A DNA stretch of 34,784 nt from Ophioceras dolichostomum (taxonomy: Eukaryota; Ascomycota; Sordariomycetes; Magnaporthales; Ophioceraceae), in NCBI GenBank assembly GCA_003049485.1, contig PYST01000380.1, positions 1 through 34,784 of the forward strand, in the 5' to 3' direction. The notes beneath the pieces are model-generated. The model was not told the DNA's origin and made no database searches. It saw only the letters and a program-made list of their open reading frames with translations. Numbering within the stretch: the first letter of the stretch is position 1; every line of letters starts with the position of its first letter. Below, in pieces: positions 9,963 to 19,443 of the stretch. Made by a program: the position numbers and the translations under genes.

Positions 9963-10823
9963 ATGGTGCACTACACGATCTTCACACACAGCCTCCCATG
10001 CGACCGAAGGCCTCTGATGAAGACTAATTCGAGCACCGCCATCAGCATCAGCAGCAGCAGCAGCAACAGCAAAGCAGCCGGCAAGGCCATCGCCAACCCG
10101 TACGCGAAGCCCCTGAGATGCCCCGTGGACCAGTGCCTCGCGCAGAAGCACGCCGCCAAGCCCGTGCCGTCCAGCAAGCGCTGCCCCTGGCATCCCTGCT
10201 GCGTGCTCACCGAGAAGGTCGTCCAGTGCCCCCGGAACCACGACCAGAACGCGGAGGCACTCGCCCGCGGACATAGGTGTAGCCATAAGGTGGAGTATCA
10301 TGTCTATGCTCGGGATCTGTCGCGCTTCAGTACCACCGCGGCGGCTGAGGTGAGTGATTGTAGCAAGTGGGATGGCTACGTGAACGGCGGTGCTAGTTGC
10401 GAGGCAGTACGGCCCGAGGACGTGCCCCTGGAGACGCTTGCGTTCATCAACGCGCGCAGCATGTTCTTCAACGCCGGCGAGGCGCTCTATAAAGCGCTGG
10501 TGCGCTACGACTTCTGCCGCGAGCGCGACCACGGGTGTTGTTTGACAGCGGCGTCGTCGTCGTCGTCGTCATCCGGCACGGTGCAGCAACAACAACATCA
10601 ACAACAGCAGCAGCAGGAACTACCAGAAGCGCGGCTGGATTTCATGTGCGCCTAGCGAGAAGTGGAGGCGGCCAAGTCGCAGTGGCACAACTGGGGGTCG
10701 CAGCTCTGGGTCGAGATCCTCTCTGGGAACGGCTTCGTGCATGATGCTTTTTTCCACGACATATGCGACGAGCTCGTCAGGAGGCCGCAGATGATGGAGT
10801 TGAGGCGGGAGTTCTCGCTCTAG
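9963..10823 (+). CDS. Cys/His-rich protein of unknown family, interrupted by in-frame TAG
   Basis: The reading starts at ATG 9963 (context gcaaacATGG) and runs 230 codons to a TAG at 10653-10655. The same frame then continues for 55 further sense codons (REVEAAKSQWHNWG..., ending REFSL) to a TAG at 10821-10823. The upstream half holds Cys/His pairs suggestive of metal binding: RCPVDQC (52-58), RCPWHPCC (73-80), QCPRNHD (89-94) and RCSHK (105-109). A poly-Ser run (TCG repeats) and a poly-Gln/His run lie just before the TAG. The downstream part is amphipathic, Trp-rich and protein-like. Three readings fit: a CAG-to-TAG nonsense change (the context would read CAQREVEAAK), stop-codon readthrough, or a 75-nt phase-0 intron 10581-10655 (GTGCAG...CTAG) that removes both poly-Gln and the TAG. 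No good branch site is visible for the intron. I do not recognise the family. Confidence 0.6.
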
Positions 10824-13247
10824 TTTCCACCGTGCATCCAGGATGGGATCAAACGAACGGTTTCTCAGCGGAAGAAGAACGGGTCGGGCTTGCTGAGCCT
10901 CCTGACGTCTGCGGCACAATGAGATGGGGGGACGTGATTTTGGTGTCTAAGGTACCTAGGTACCTTCCTTACTTACCACCTCCTTCAAATAAAGATCTTC
11001 CAGAGCGGATGATGAGCTCCATTGTCGTGTATATGGTTCAAAGAGTGGACAGGGGTCTTTGTCTTCACAAAGTCCTATGCAATCCCATCACACCCCCCCT
11101 CCCCCCCTCAACAAAATCATAAAATCATGCGCGACGACGGAAGCCATCGATTGAGGCAAGCGTGGCTAGAAAGTACACCTTGCTTACATGAGAAAAAAAA
11201 AAAGAGTGCCTGTCATACAGCTGGTGATGCATCTGGTGTCAGCGACTTTCTCCTCCTTACAGCCTCTAATGCGCAACGAGAATGCCTTCGGACCAATGAC
11301 GTCGAACATGAGGGAATCCGGGTGTCCATCGTTCTCGATGGTGCTTTTTGTCTTATCACAGACCAATCAGTCCGATCAAATCAGGGCCCATCTCGGTCGG
11401 GTCGAGTCGATTGTTCGACGTCAAAACGCCTGCACTAACAAACACAGTATTAATACCTCTATATTTCTGTTAGGGGCCCTAGTTCCTTGGCGTGTCTCTC
11501 GTTGGTCGGCTGCCGTGTAATTGCAACGCAATAAACCTCAACCAGACAGCCAAGTGTGCCACGACATAGCGAAAGACTATGCCAACACAGCAGCACCGGC
11601 CGAGTTTGTCGTGCAACTTAATGAAAGAAAACCATATTATTGAAAGAGCAATTGTATTTTATTTTATTACAATTTTTTTGGTTTTTCTTTTTACGCCGTT
11701 TCTGCAGTTCTCGGCGCCCATCTGTCAGCCCCAGTTTGGTGGTGCTCCTGCTGGCCATCAAGGTGTATATTACCCAGCGTAACCCAGCGTACTCGACTGG
11801 GGATTGGCCCATCTTGGCCAGGGGGGAGGGGAGGGGAGGAGGGAAAGATTGGAACAGAGCGTGAGAAGGGAGGGGGGTCAGAACGCCCCTCGCCTCATTG
11901 GCGCCTGGAGTGTAGAATGGGGACGAATGTCATCGGCGGGCGGATGGTGGCTCGCCCTCTCTGTGTCTGTCCGGCTGTCTGCTCGTCTTGTCCCTCCTGT
12001 TCCACTGAGATCTCTGTCACTTTCACTTGTTTGCTCCCAACGCGGACACTACCTCATGCTTTGTGTGCCGCTACTCAAGGCGGGGAAACAAGTGACACCA
12101 AGGAACACAGTGTTGCCATCTCTGCCCGTCTCCTTCCTGTCCTTGCCATCCCGTCCGTCTGTCCTCTCTGTCGTACTGTTTTGCCCACCTATCCTTGGGG
12201 CCACCGCATGGCATGGTTGCCCAACTCCTCCTCACTGGCTGGCCCCCACACGCCCAAGAAGACCATCCCATCACAATCAGTCGGTCCTCTCTAGTCTCCT
12301 CCCTCCACCCACCAGCGGTCTGCCCTTCTTGGACACTTGTTACGTGATGGCTGCGAGAAGGAGCAACTCACATGGCTCCACGACTCCAACGACGCGGGGG
12401 GCCTGGGGCGGAGATGCTGACTTCCATCCCGCACTAAGCTCCTCGGACAATGCGCTGGAGGGCGTCCTCGGTGCCCGGATTCGTACTGGACTGGTGCTTT
12501 GTGCAGCACTCTTGATGGTGTGGTAGACGAGTGAGGACGATGCACCCTCCCCTCCTCTCCCTCCTCCCCCTCCTCCCCTTCCCTCTCGTGCCCATTACCC
12601 CCCTCTATCTCCTTGCCCCTACCAGATATCTGTTCGTTCCCCGATTTTCGACACCCCTCACCGCCCCTCGCTTGCCACTGCCTTCCCCCCCTCCGTCTGC
12701 TTTCGCTCCGACTTCGCTCCGTCATCAATCTCTGTCAGCTTGTTTGTCCATAATCGGCGGCCGCCTCCCGCGCTTATCTTGATATGCCCCTCCCATCTGT
12801 ACTCTTCCCAATATTTGTTGCTTTCCCCGTTGACTGGCTCTCTCGGATTACCCTATGTAACTTGGCCACCCCGCACTTCCACGAGGCGAGGCTTCACCAG
12901 GACTCCATCCGATCCAGGAAAGGAGATGTGATACTACGTGCTTAGTGCGCGTGTGTGCGTGTCTCGACGGGAAGGAGGGAGGCATGGTGGACTGTAAACT
13001 GCATGGAGCTCCTTCCTTCCTCCTGCATCCCGTGGCCACCCACCCTCCCTTCCTCTTTCCCCCACGCAGGCAAGATACGTTACGGACCTTCCCACCTTTG
13101 GGCCTTCCGGCCGGTAGGTGCTGTATCTGAGAAGGAAGGAAGCAGGCAGGCAGGTCACAGGTGACGTGACAAGTTTATCAGCACCTCAGGCAGGTAGGCA
13201 CCCAGGCAGGAAGGGACCCGACGGAAGCTAGGGCCTAAGATTCTGTG
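10824..13247. other. Long non-coding region upstream of the metallothionein gene
   Basis: No gene is supported over these 2.4 kb. Visible structure: a perfect 18-bp palindrome at 10949-10966; a C run with C/T-rich DNA near 11092-11110; an AT-rich patch at 11617-11700; G-rich AGGGGGG-type DNA at 11818-11880; and a long pyrimidine-rich plus strand at about 12090-12800, densest at 12538-12600. Near the right end (13130-13215) GCAGG/AGGCAGG units repeat, and TGACGTGA occurs at 13162-13169. Open frames of up to 240 codons (11804-12526) have the composition of simple C/T-rich DNA and are probably chance. Confidence 0.5.
13162..13169 (+). promoter_or_regulatory. CRE-like TGACGTGA element
   Basis: TGACGTGA resembles the ATF/CREB bZIP half-palindrome site. 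It lies 86 bp upstream of the TATA box of the metallothionein gene. Occupancy is inference; the match alone is 8 bp and could be chance. Confidence 0.3.
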
Positions 13248-13255
13248 TATAAAAA
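13248..13255 (+). promoter_or_regulatory. TATA box of the metallothionein gene
   Basis: TATAAAAA lies 184 bp upstream of the ATG. Downstream is a pyrimidine patch and then a CA-rich, ATG-free leader of about 150 nt ending in ccaaaATGG. TATA plus a long CA-rich leader without upstream ATGs is typical of strongly expressed, inducible fungal genes. Confidence 0.7.
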
Positions 13256-13431
13256 CGACCGTTACCCCTCCTCTCCACCTCGTCTACTTTCTCTTCCCTT
13301 TCTCACCACAAGCTCTCACAAAACCCATCGACAAGTCAGCTCAAGCTCAGATCACACACACATCCAAGCACAACCAAGCAACAACAACACCACCCACAAC
13401 CCACCACCACCAAAACATCTACCAAGCCAAA

Positions 13432-13607
13432 ATGGGCGGCGCCGACTGCGGTTGTGCTACTTGCTCTTGCACCGGCTGCGCCGGCTGCACATGCTGCGTA
13501 AGTGACAGGACGGACGTCAATGCTTACCCACATCTTCAACCATCACTGCTAACTGCTGCGGCCATGAATCACCTCTACCTACCTGCAAACCCACGTAGAC
13601 TCACTAA
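13432..13607 (+). CDS. Small Cys-rich metallothionein
   Basis: Exon 1 (13432-13497) encodes 22 residues, eight of them Cys, arranged as DCGCATCSCTGCAGC plus TCC, with CxC and CC pairs. This fits a Cu(I)/Zn/Cd-binding fungal metallothionein like the 25-residue Neurospora protein. A perfect GTAAGT donor follows at 13498. With the CTAAC branch sequence near 13549, the next acceptor (cgTAG, ending 13598) gives a 101-nt intron and a second exon coding only Thr-His-stop, so a 24-residue protein. An alternative acceptor ending at 13646 would give a 39-residue protein with a basic, mostly Cys-free tail ending at 13700. Reading straight through the donor gives a 142-residue product with no Cys pattern and is unlikely. 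The first form agrees best with family length. A role in metal binding and detoxification is inferred from composition. Confidence 0.78.
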
Positions 13608-13700
13608 GAAGCATCGATCCGACGCCAACCATCGCTGTTCTCACAGTCCAGCGCGGCAGCAAAGACAAGGACCATGCTGCGCAGGATCTGCGCTGGTTGA

Positions 13701-14400
13701 CGGACAAAGGTGGCAGGAGAGTGAGGGCAGCTACCATGTACAACCTAGTCTTAGGGGAATGAACCCAGGGAGAGAGAAGAGGGGAGGGAGAGAAGGGAGA
13801 CCGAGAAAGGTGGGGGGAGGAACGAGGTGCCTAGCTCGCTTGCAGAAACACTCATTCTAGGTTCTTCTGGCATTCATTCATTACGTGACAGACAAGCCTC
13901 CGCAAACGCTTTGGGTCATTCTGGGTTAGGTGGTAGATAGTTGAGAGAAACAGCAGCAAATCAAATCCCTCTCTCATTTTCGCGACAGAGTCGTATCTAC
14001 ATCCCGTTTCCCCGCAGTTACCATTTGCATACCGTATGCTTCGTTGGTTGCGTGGCCGTGTCACGACATGAGGAGGCGTCGTGTCATGGCTCCAGAAAAC
14101 GACGGGGACGTCGTGCAGGTTGCTCGTCCTGTCCGGCACCGCATTATGGTGTCTCTATCGAGTCAAGTATGATGTGGATTTATTTGATCTATGGACTGCA
14201 GCAGTGGTTGGGTATCATAGTCTAAAAGGTGACAATCAACAGATAATAAGCCACAGTAATGGCCAGCTACAACAGCTCTATACGAGCGAAGGGTGTGTTA
14301 CGTTGTGAAATGTAGTCAAAGTCCCCAAATACCTTAGCCAGAGAAAAGCAGGCACATGTGGTAGGTACCTACCTTAGGTGTAGGTTAGTGGCCTAGTTCC
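13701..14400. other. Convergent intergenic region
   Basis: This 3' region lies between the metallothionein gene (plus) and the UFD1-like gene (minus). It begins with a purine-rich stretch of GGGAGAGA type at about 13765-13825, which may be metallothionein 3' UTR. It ends with a perfect palindrome GGTAGGTACCTACC at 14360-14373, 27 bp from the UFD1-like stop codon. No coding signal is seen. Confidence 0.5.
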
Positions 14401-16749
14401 CTACTCATACCTGTTCGGCGCCCAGTTCTGCAACCACTCCCTAGCCCGGTCCCTATCGCCCCCCTCCGCCTCACACGCAGCGACGCACCACTCCAAGCCC
14501 CAAACCCCCTCCGCGGCCAGCATCTCCGCCAAGATGAGTCCCCGCTGCCCGGCCTCGTCCACGCAGAAGCGCAAGTCCTTCACCCCGCGGTCGCGGTCGC
14601 CGCGGATGGCCTCCGGCGTGACCGCCGCCCTGATCAGCGGCAGCGCGGCCGACGTGGTGGTTCCCAGGACCTCGCGGCCCGTGTTGGCCCGCCCCGTCCG
14701 GCACCACTCGTTCGCGCACCAGGCCTTGCCGCACCCGCTGATCAGCTGCGTCAGGTACCTGCGTTCGACGCGGCGCCGGAGCGCCTTGCCCTCCGGGTCG
14801 TGCATGGACACGTACAAGGGCCCGTAGCAGGTCGCGCATAGGCCGAGGTCGTTGTTGCTGTTGCCGCTCGGGCTTTGCCCAGGCCCGAGGATCTTGCCTC
14901 GCGGTCCGACGCCGTGCAGGGTGCGGCCGCACAGCGCATTGCGGCAGAGGACGGGGTTGGGCCGCCCTTTCTTGTTCAGATCGTGATGTCGTAAGTGTGA
15001 TGCCATGTCGCGTAGACGGACCGTGGCGCCGCAGAGGTCGCAGTCGGCAGTTCTCGCGCCGTCGGCCCTCTCATGAGCTGTGAGGCCTGTGTACGCCGCC
15101 TCCGCGATGCTGGACGGATCCGTGGCGTCGCCTTCCTGCGGCACTTCGAGATGGCAGAAACGGCAAAGAACAATCTTCTCCGGGCAGTCCGTCACACGGT
15201 GGCTTGCCAGTGCCCGAACAGACCCGAATTCTAATATGTCGGAGCACGTGCACTGGAAAGGTTGGGCGGGGTGAAACCGGCTATCGTGTTTCTGCTTGGC
15301 GACCAGGCTGTCGCCGAAGCTCTCAGACTCGCCGTCGCTGCAGCTCGAGCAGTGCCAGTGTTCACGGAGCTCGTCGGCCGCAGCCACGAAGCCACAGACG
15401 GGACATTTCTTGTTGCGCGCGCAGCGCAGGGTGTGCAGCACGTAGTTTTGCTTGGCGATCCACTGCCCGCAGTTACTGCACTTCTGCTTATCGGCTGCGT
15501 CTGCGGGTGGTGCGTCTGCTTGTGCTGCTCCGTTCGTGCTGTTCGCATTCGCTTCCAGGGGCTTGACGCGCAGGATGAACTTGCGGGGCCTTGTGCCGAC
15601 CGAGTTGAGCCTCTCATCGCGGAAGCCGTAGATGGCAATCATCAGGCTCTCCACGTCATCGTTGGCGAACGCAGAGGACGGGATCTCGAGCCTCATGGCG
15701 TGGCGAGGCGTATGAGGGTCCATCCAGCTGGCCCAGTGCTGGGTCTCCCTTGGACGCTCGCGAAGACGTGGAGACTTCGGGCTGACAAATATGTCAAGGA
15801 AGAACTCCGCATTCGAGTCGCCGTCGTCAGGGTGTGTGACTTCGATTGCGATCCCCCGAGACTTGTCCCAAGACATCAACTCGTAGTCCACATACTCATG
15901 GTGCTGGACCTGGCCCTCGACGGCCTTCCACATGCCGATCTCACCCCCTGGAGAGCTCTTATCTGTTGTGTCGGCGGGTGTCTCCCGATTCTTCTGTCTC
16001 CATCTCTCTTCTCCCTCGCCTGGGGCGAGAACGCCCTGGTCCGTGGCTGTCGGAACGCGCAACAGGTCAAGCTCCAGGTCGGTGTCGATGACGCAGATCC
16101 CATCTCCTTCGGGCTTCACGCTGTCGACCAAGAACTCGTACTCCTCTTTCAGGCCGCCTCGGACGCAAAGCGTGGTACCCGTCGAAAGGGTTGTGTACCC
16201 CTGGCGCAGTTCTCGCTCGAGCAATGGTTCGAGGACCGCCGGGTCGTAGCGGGCGTAATCGTGCTTGGGAGACAGCCCGACGTAGTGCCCCTTAGGCAGC
16301 TGGTGTGCGGTGACTTTTATTCGCGGTTGCGCTGGCTCGACGGAGTCTGCTATCGCTTCGTTGTATGCGGCATGTGGGTCCGGAGGCAAGCCCAGAGATC
16401 GCAAGAGAAATGGACTCAATAGGACCCGACCTTCATCTGCCGAGAACTCTCGCACACCGGCATATACTGCTTTCCCGTTGCCCTCGTTGACTAGTCGGAA
16501 CATCAATGGGTAAGGCAGCTGCTGGGCGTTCCGTTCGAAGCTGTCGAAGCCGGAGGGCCTTGAGAAGCTGGAAAATGTGGACGGCTGGGTCGGTGCTGCG
16601 ACAGAGGCGGCGCTGGCGCTGGTGCTGGCATTCAAGAGCTGCTCTAGAGCTGAAGACGGCAAATTTATCTTGTCGCCTGTCGGGCCTTTCAGCAATGTCT
16701 CGACGGCGAACGTCCCTGACCATTTGAGCTCAGGTGACTGGCCAGCCAT
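14401..16749 (-). CDS. UFD1-domain protein with zinc fingers, AZUL-like and UBA-like C-terminus
   Basis: An intronless 782-residue protein. Residues 78-230 match the UFD1 N-terminal double-psi-barrel fold (PYPLMFRLVN, VLLSPFLLRSLGL, HYVGLSPKHDYARYDPAVLEPLLERELR, TTLSTGTTLCVRGG), the part of UFD1 that binds ubiquitin chains and Cdc48. A beta-rich region follows at 275-396 (GQVQHHEYVDYELMSWDK..., KFILRVKP). Next is a Cys/His array at 424-608 (CSNCGQW, CPVCGFV, CTCSDILEFGSVRALASH, CRFCHLEV, CDLCGATVRLRDMASHLRHH, CRNALCG) of TRAF-type zinc-finger spacing. Residues 654-688 (RRYLTQLISGCGKAWCANEW plus CRTG) resemble the AZUL zinc finger of UBE3A. The C-terminus (750-782: GLEWCVAACEAEGG...AREWL) looks like a UBA domain. 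It is about twice the length of canonical Ufd1, so it is a paralogue rather than UFD1 itself. A role in ubiquitin-dependent degradation is inferred. Confidence 0.92.
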   Translation of the reverse strand: MAGQSPELKWSGTFAVETLLKGPTGDKINLPSSALEQLLNASTSASAASVAAPTQPSTFSSFSRPSGFDSFERNAQQLPYPLMFRLVNEGNGKAVYAGVREFSADEGRVLLSPFLLRSLGLPPDPHAAYNEAIADSVEPAQPRIKVTAHQLPKGHYVGLSPKHDYARYDPAVLEPLLERELRQGYTTLSTGTTLCVRGGLKEEYEFLVDSVKPEGDGICVIDTDLELDLLRVPTATDQGVLAPGEGEERWRQKNRETPADTTDKSSPGGEIGMWKAVEGQVQHHEYVDYELMSWDKSRGIAIEVTHPDDGDSNAEFFLDIFVSPKSPRLRERPRETQHWASWMDPHTPRHAMRLEIPSSAFANDDVESLMIAIYGFRDERLNSVGTRPRKFILRVKPLEANANSTNGAAQADAPPADAADKQKCSNCGQWIAKQNYVLHTLRCARNKKCPVCGFVAAADELREHWHCSSCSDGESESFGDSLVAKQKHDSRFHPAQPFQCTCSDILEFGSVRALASHRVTDCPEKIVLCRFCHLEVPQEGDATDPSSIAEAAYTGLTAHERADGARTADCDLCGATVRLRDMASHLRHHDLNKKGRPNPVLCRNALCGRTLHGVGPRGKILGPGQSPSGNSNNDLGLCATCYGPLYVSMHDPEGKALRRRVERRYLTQLISGCGKAWCANEWCRTGRANTGREVLGTTTSAALPLIRAAVTPEAIRGDRDRGVKDLRFCVDEAGQRGLILAEMLAAEGVWGLEWCVAACEAEGGDRDRAREWLQNWAPNRYE

Positions 16750-19364
16750 CCTGGAGGGTGAAGGATGGTGGAAAACTAGAGGCGCGAAGGGATGCGGGAG
16801 AACGAACGCGGCAATGCTGACAGCAAGGGAGACAATGGTTGGAGTACGGGCTTGAATAAGATAGCTACAAGATCTTCATACAAAAGGCAATCCTGAAATA
16901 TGCTTTTCTTGCCCACTCGAGGCAGACGTGGGTGCTACGAACGTTGTGAAGTACTGGTCGCGGTCTTGATCCGTCAGCGCCAACTTAGCTTTCTGCGAGA
17001 TTCGATCATCTTCGCGTTGCTTCAGCCTCGATCGAGGGGCAATAAACAACGAACAATCGGGTTATCGATACGAGTGATAAGATTAGATAAGAACCGACAG
17101 TGCTCCGCGTCATCTCATGGATTGCTGTCCAACTCAATTCGCGTAGCGCGGATTGAGCATCGCGTCTGGCGGATGAGCGCATCTTCTCAACCGTCGTCGT
17201 GGCTAGCGCAACATTGGAGGATAAGCAGCAGTGCTCAGACGCCGTCATGATATTTGGCCGGACTGGTGGAAATGAGAATCGAAGGGTCCAAGTCAATCGA
17301 AACATATCTGAGGCAGGGGTCCTTGGCTCATTGCACACAAGTCAATCAATCCTCCCAGATTGAGGTATGTTGTAAGGGTGTATTTCGTAGACTATGGAGG
17401 CTCGCTGGATTGGAGACAGATCGAGAGTGTATGCGAACCTTTGGGCGATGATGATCATAATCCAGATCAGAAAGGTCAAACCGACAGCAGTAAGAGCGTG
17501 AAGCGTGAAGCGTGAGGGTTCCCGTGGAATCCATTTCAATGCCGAGAGAACATCCCCATCACCGCTGGGACGGGGGATTCCTCTGAGGTCCGCAATTCCA
17601 ATGCAGAATTCGGGCCTGTGACCTCAAGGTGCATCATCCGTCTCGAACCTCACACTCCTCCTCGATGGACGGGACTTTCGTTCTCGGAGTTCCACTCCGC
17701 CCCCGTCCCGCCTTTCGTCCGCAGACAAAAAAAGTTCGGATGTGGAACAAGACAAGTCTGGTCTCACTGATTTAATCTCTTCTTTTGTCAGACCACAGGG
17801 ATCGACATGCGCCGACAAAAGAAATGGGTTCTGGTGCGAGACGGTTCGAGTGGCATATTACTTTTTTCTTCTCATTGAGCTTCGCCCCTTGTTGTTGGCT
17901 CCTCGCTCTTTACATACGCCCAAAGCTGGGATTCTCCACGGTGCTGGCTCCAACTACTTGATTCGTCCAGCAATGCAACGGTCCGCCCGGAATGGACCAG
18001 AATGGCAACCCAAGAGTCAGCGATGCGCCAACCATTGAGTGCAGTGCGATTACTTAGCGGCGGGGGGCCACCAGGAAGTGTGGTGGTGCAGCAACAGCTT
18101 TCTTTTTCTTCAGTGTTTGCCGATCCAATCCCAGAAGGTCCGGCTAATAATTCTAGTTCGCCTCTGGCGGGCGGGCGTTTTAGTGACTCTTGGAAGTCTT
18201 GGCCAATTGCAGTGCTCGCATTGTTTCGGCTAGATGCTTGTCATTGGCGTTTGTCACAGCTTTTGAGCAAGAAGAAACACAGCTCTTTCAGTCCCACGCC
18301 CGCTACGTGTGCTAGTGTTACGCTTCGAGACGGCGCTGACGGTTCCCCATTCCGGTGCCTTGATGCTTGCTTGCTTGCTTGCCAGTCTCAAGCTTCCCTC
18401 ATACGGCGAGCAGAGTAGCAGCTTCCTCCCAGTAGCTGAACTCGAGGTTCCAGGTTTGCGACAGGGATCCGTGGGGAAACTACTACTATGGCTTGCCGCT
18501 AGTGAGCTTTGGAGCTCCTCCAGGCTATCGCAACGCCGCCGAGAAGTCGAGGCTGTCATTGCCATGCTCGACTCCAGGAGCTAGGCCAATATCTTTTTGG
18601 TCGCCTCCCATCATCAATCCCCCCTTTGTTTTCATTTACTGAATAGCGCGTCTCTATCCAGTCGTGTTCTCATCACCACCTATTTATTCCTGCTTTTCGT
18701 GATTGTATAATGCATGTAGAATATTTTGCTTTTGATCACCACTTCTAGGTGTCGAACCCCAACCAGCCCAGTGACTCCTCACCCGTGCCCGTTCTGTAAG
18801 GGAGGGTAGGAAGCGGCCTGGCCACATCAACCTTGCGTCCCCATCTGCAACCAACCACTGCTGCAGACTCCATCATTAATCCACATTGGTCACCCCACGC
18901 TTCGCACCATACCTCCCACATCCGTACCGCCCGACGAAGTAGCAGACTCGCTGCGACGCAGAGCAGAGGGGGCCAAACACTCAATTTCACCTGTCAAGTG
19001 GACATCTGGCTGCTGACAGGGCACGCGGCACGATCAACCCGCCCTTCGTCTCGACTCCCATCAATTCCCTGAGATAGAGATAGATCTCCCTCGCTCCCTT
19101 GCGAAACGAACCGAAGGCTGAGCCTCCAAAAACAGAGATCTCTGGATCTGTTGTTTCCGTCTCGCATCACGCAACCTATTTAACAACTACATCTCATCAG
19201 CACAACTAGCACTTACGGAATACGGATCACCGTTGTGCCAGTTCCAGCAACCTCCAGGCCCATAGTGCTACTGTGGCTAGTAGCAAGGCGAAAGAGCCGC
19301 CCTTCTTCTTCTTTAGATTGTCTCGCAGATATACACTTTTTACGCATACGGGACACGTCGTGCA
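16750..19364. other. Long divergent intergenic region
   Basis: These 2.6 kb separate the start codons of the UFD1-like (minus) and F-box (plus) genes. No gene, RNA gene or transposon can be supported. Short open frames on both strands (up to 138 codons at 18002-18418) show no motif. A small TTGC repeat is at about 18367-18383. Immediately upstream of the F-box gene are A-rich and T-rich leader segments. Confidence 0.5.
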
Positions 19365-19412
19365 ATGGACCCGTTGGTCCCTTCCCCCCTGAACGCGCTT
19401 AACGAGATTCAC

Positions 19413-19443
<31 letters not shown>

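Noticed and set aside
11804..12526. 240-codon open frame on the plus strand
   Set aside because: It lies in C/T-rich low-complexity DNA, shows no domain or codon bias, and two other frames are similarly open in parts.
15262..16422. 386-codon open frame on the plus strand
   Set aside because: It is antisense to the UFD1-like gene, whose domains and zinc ligands are clearly in the other frame.
18745..18830. GGGGTTCGACACC on the minus strand resembling a tRNA B box
   Set aside because: The T-stem has a mismatch and wobble pairs, and no acceptor, D or anticodon arms could be drawn.
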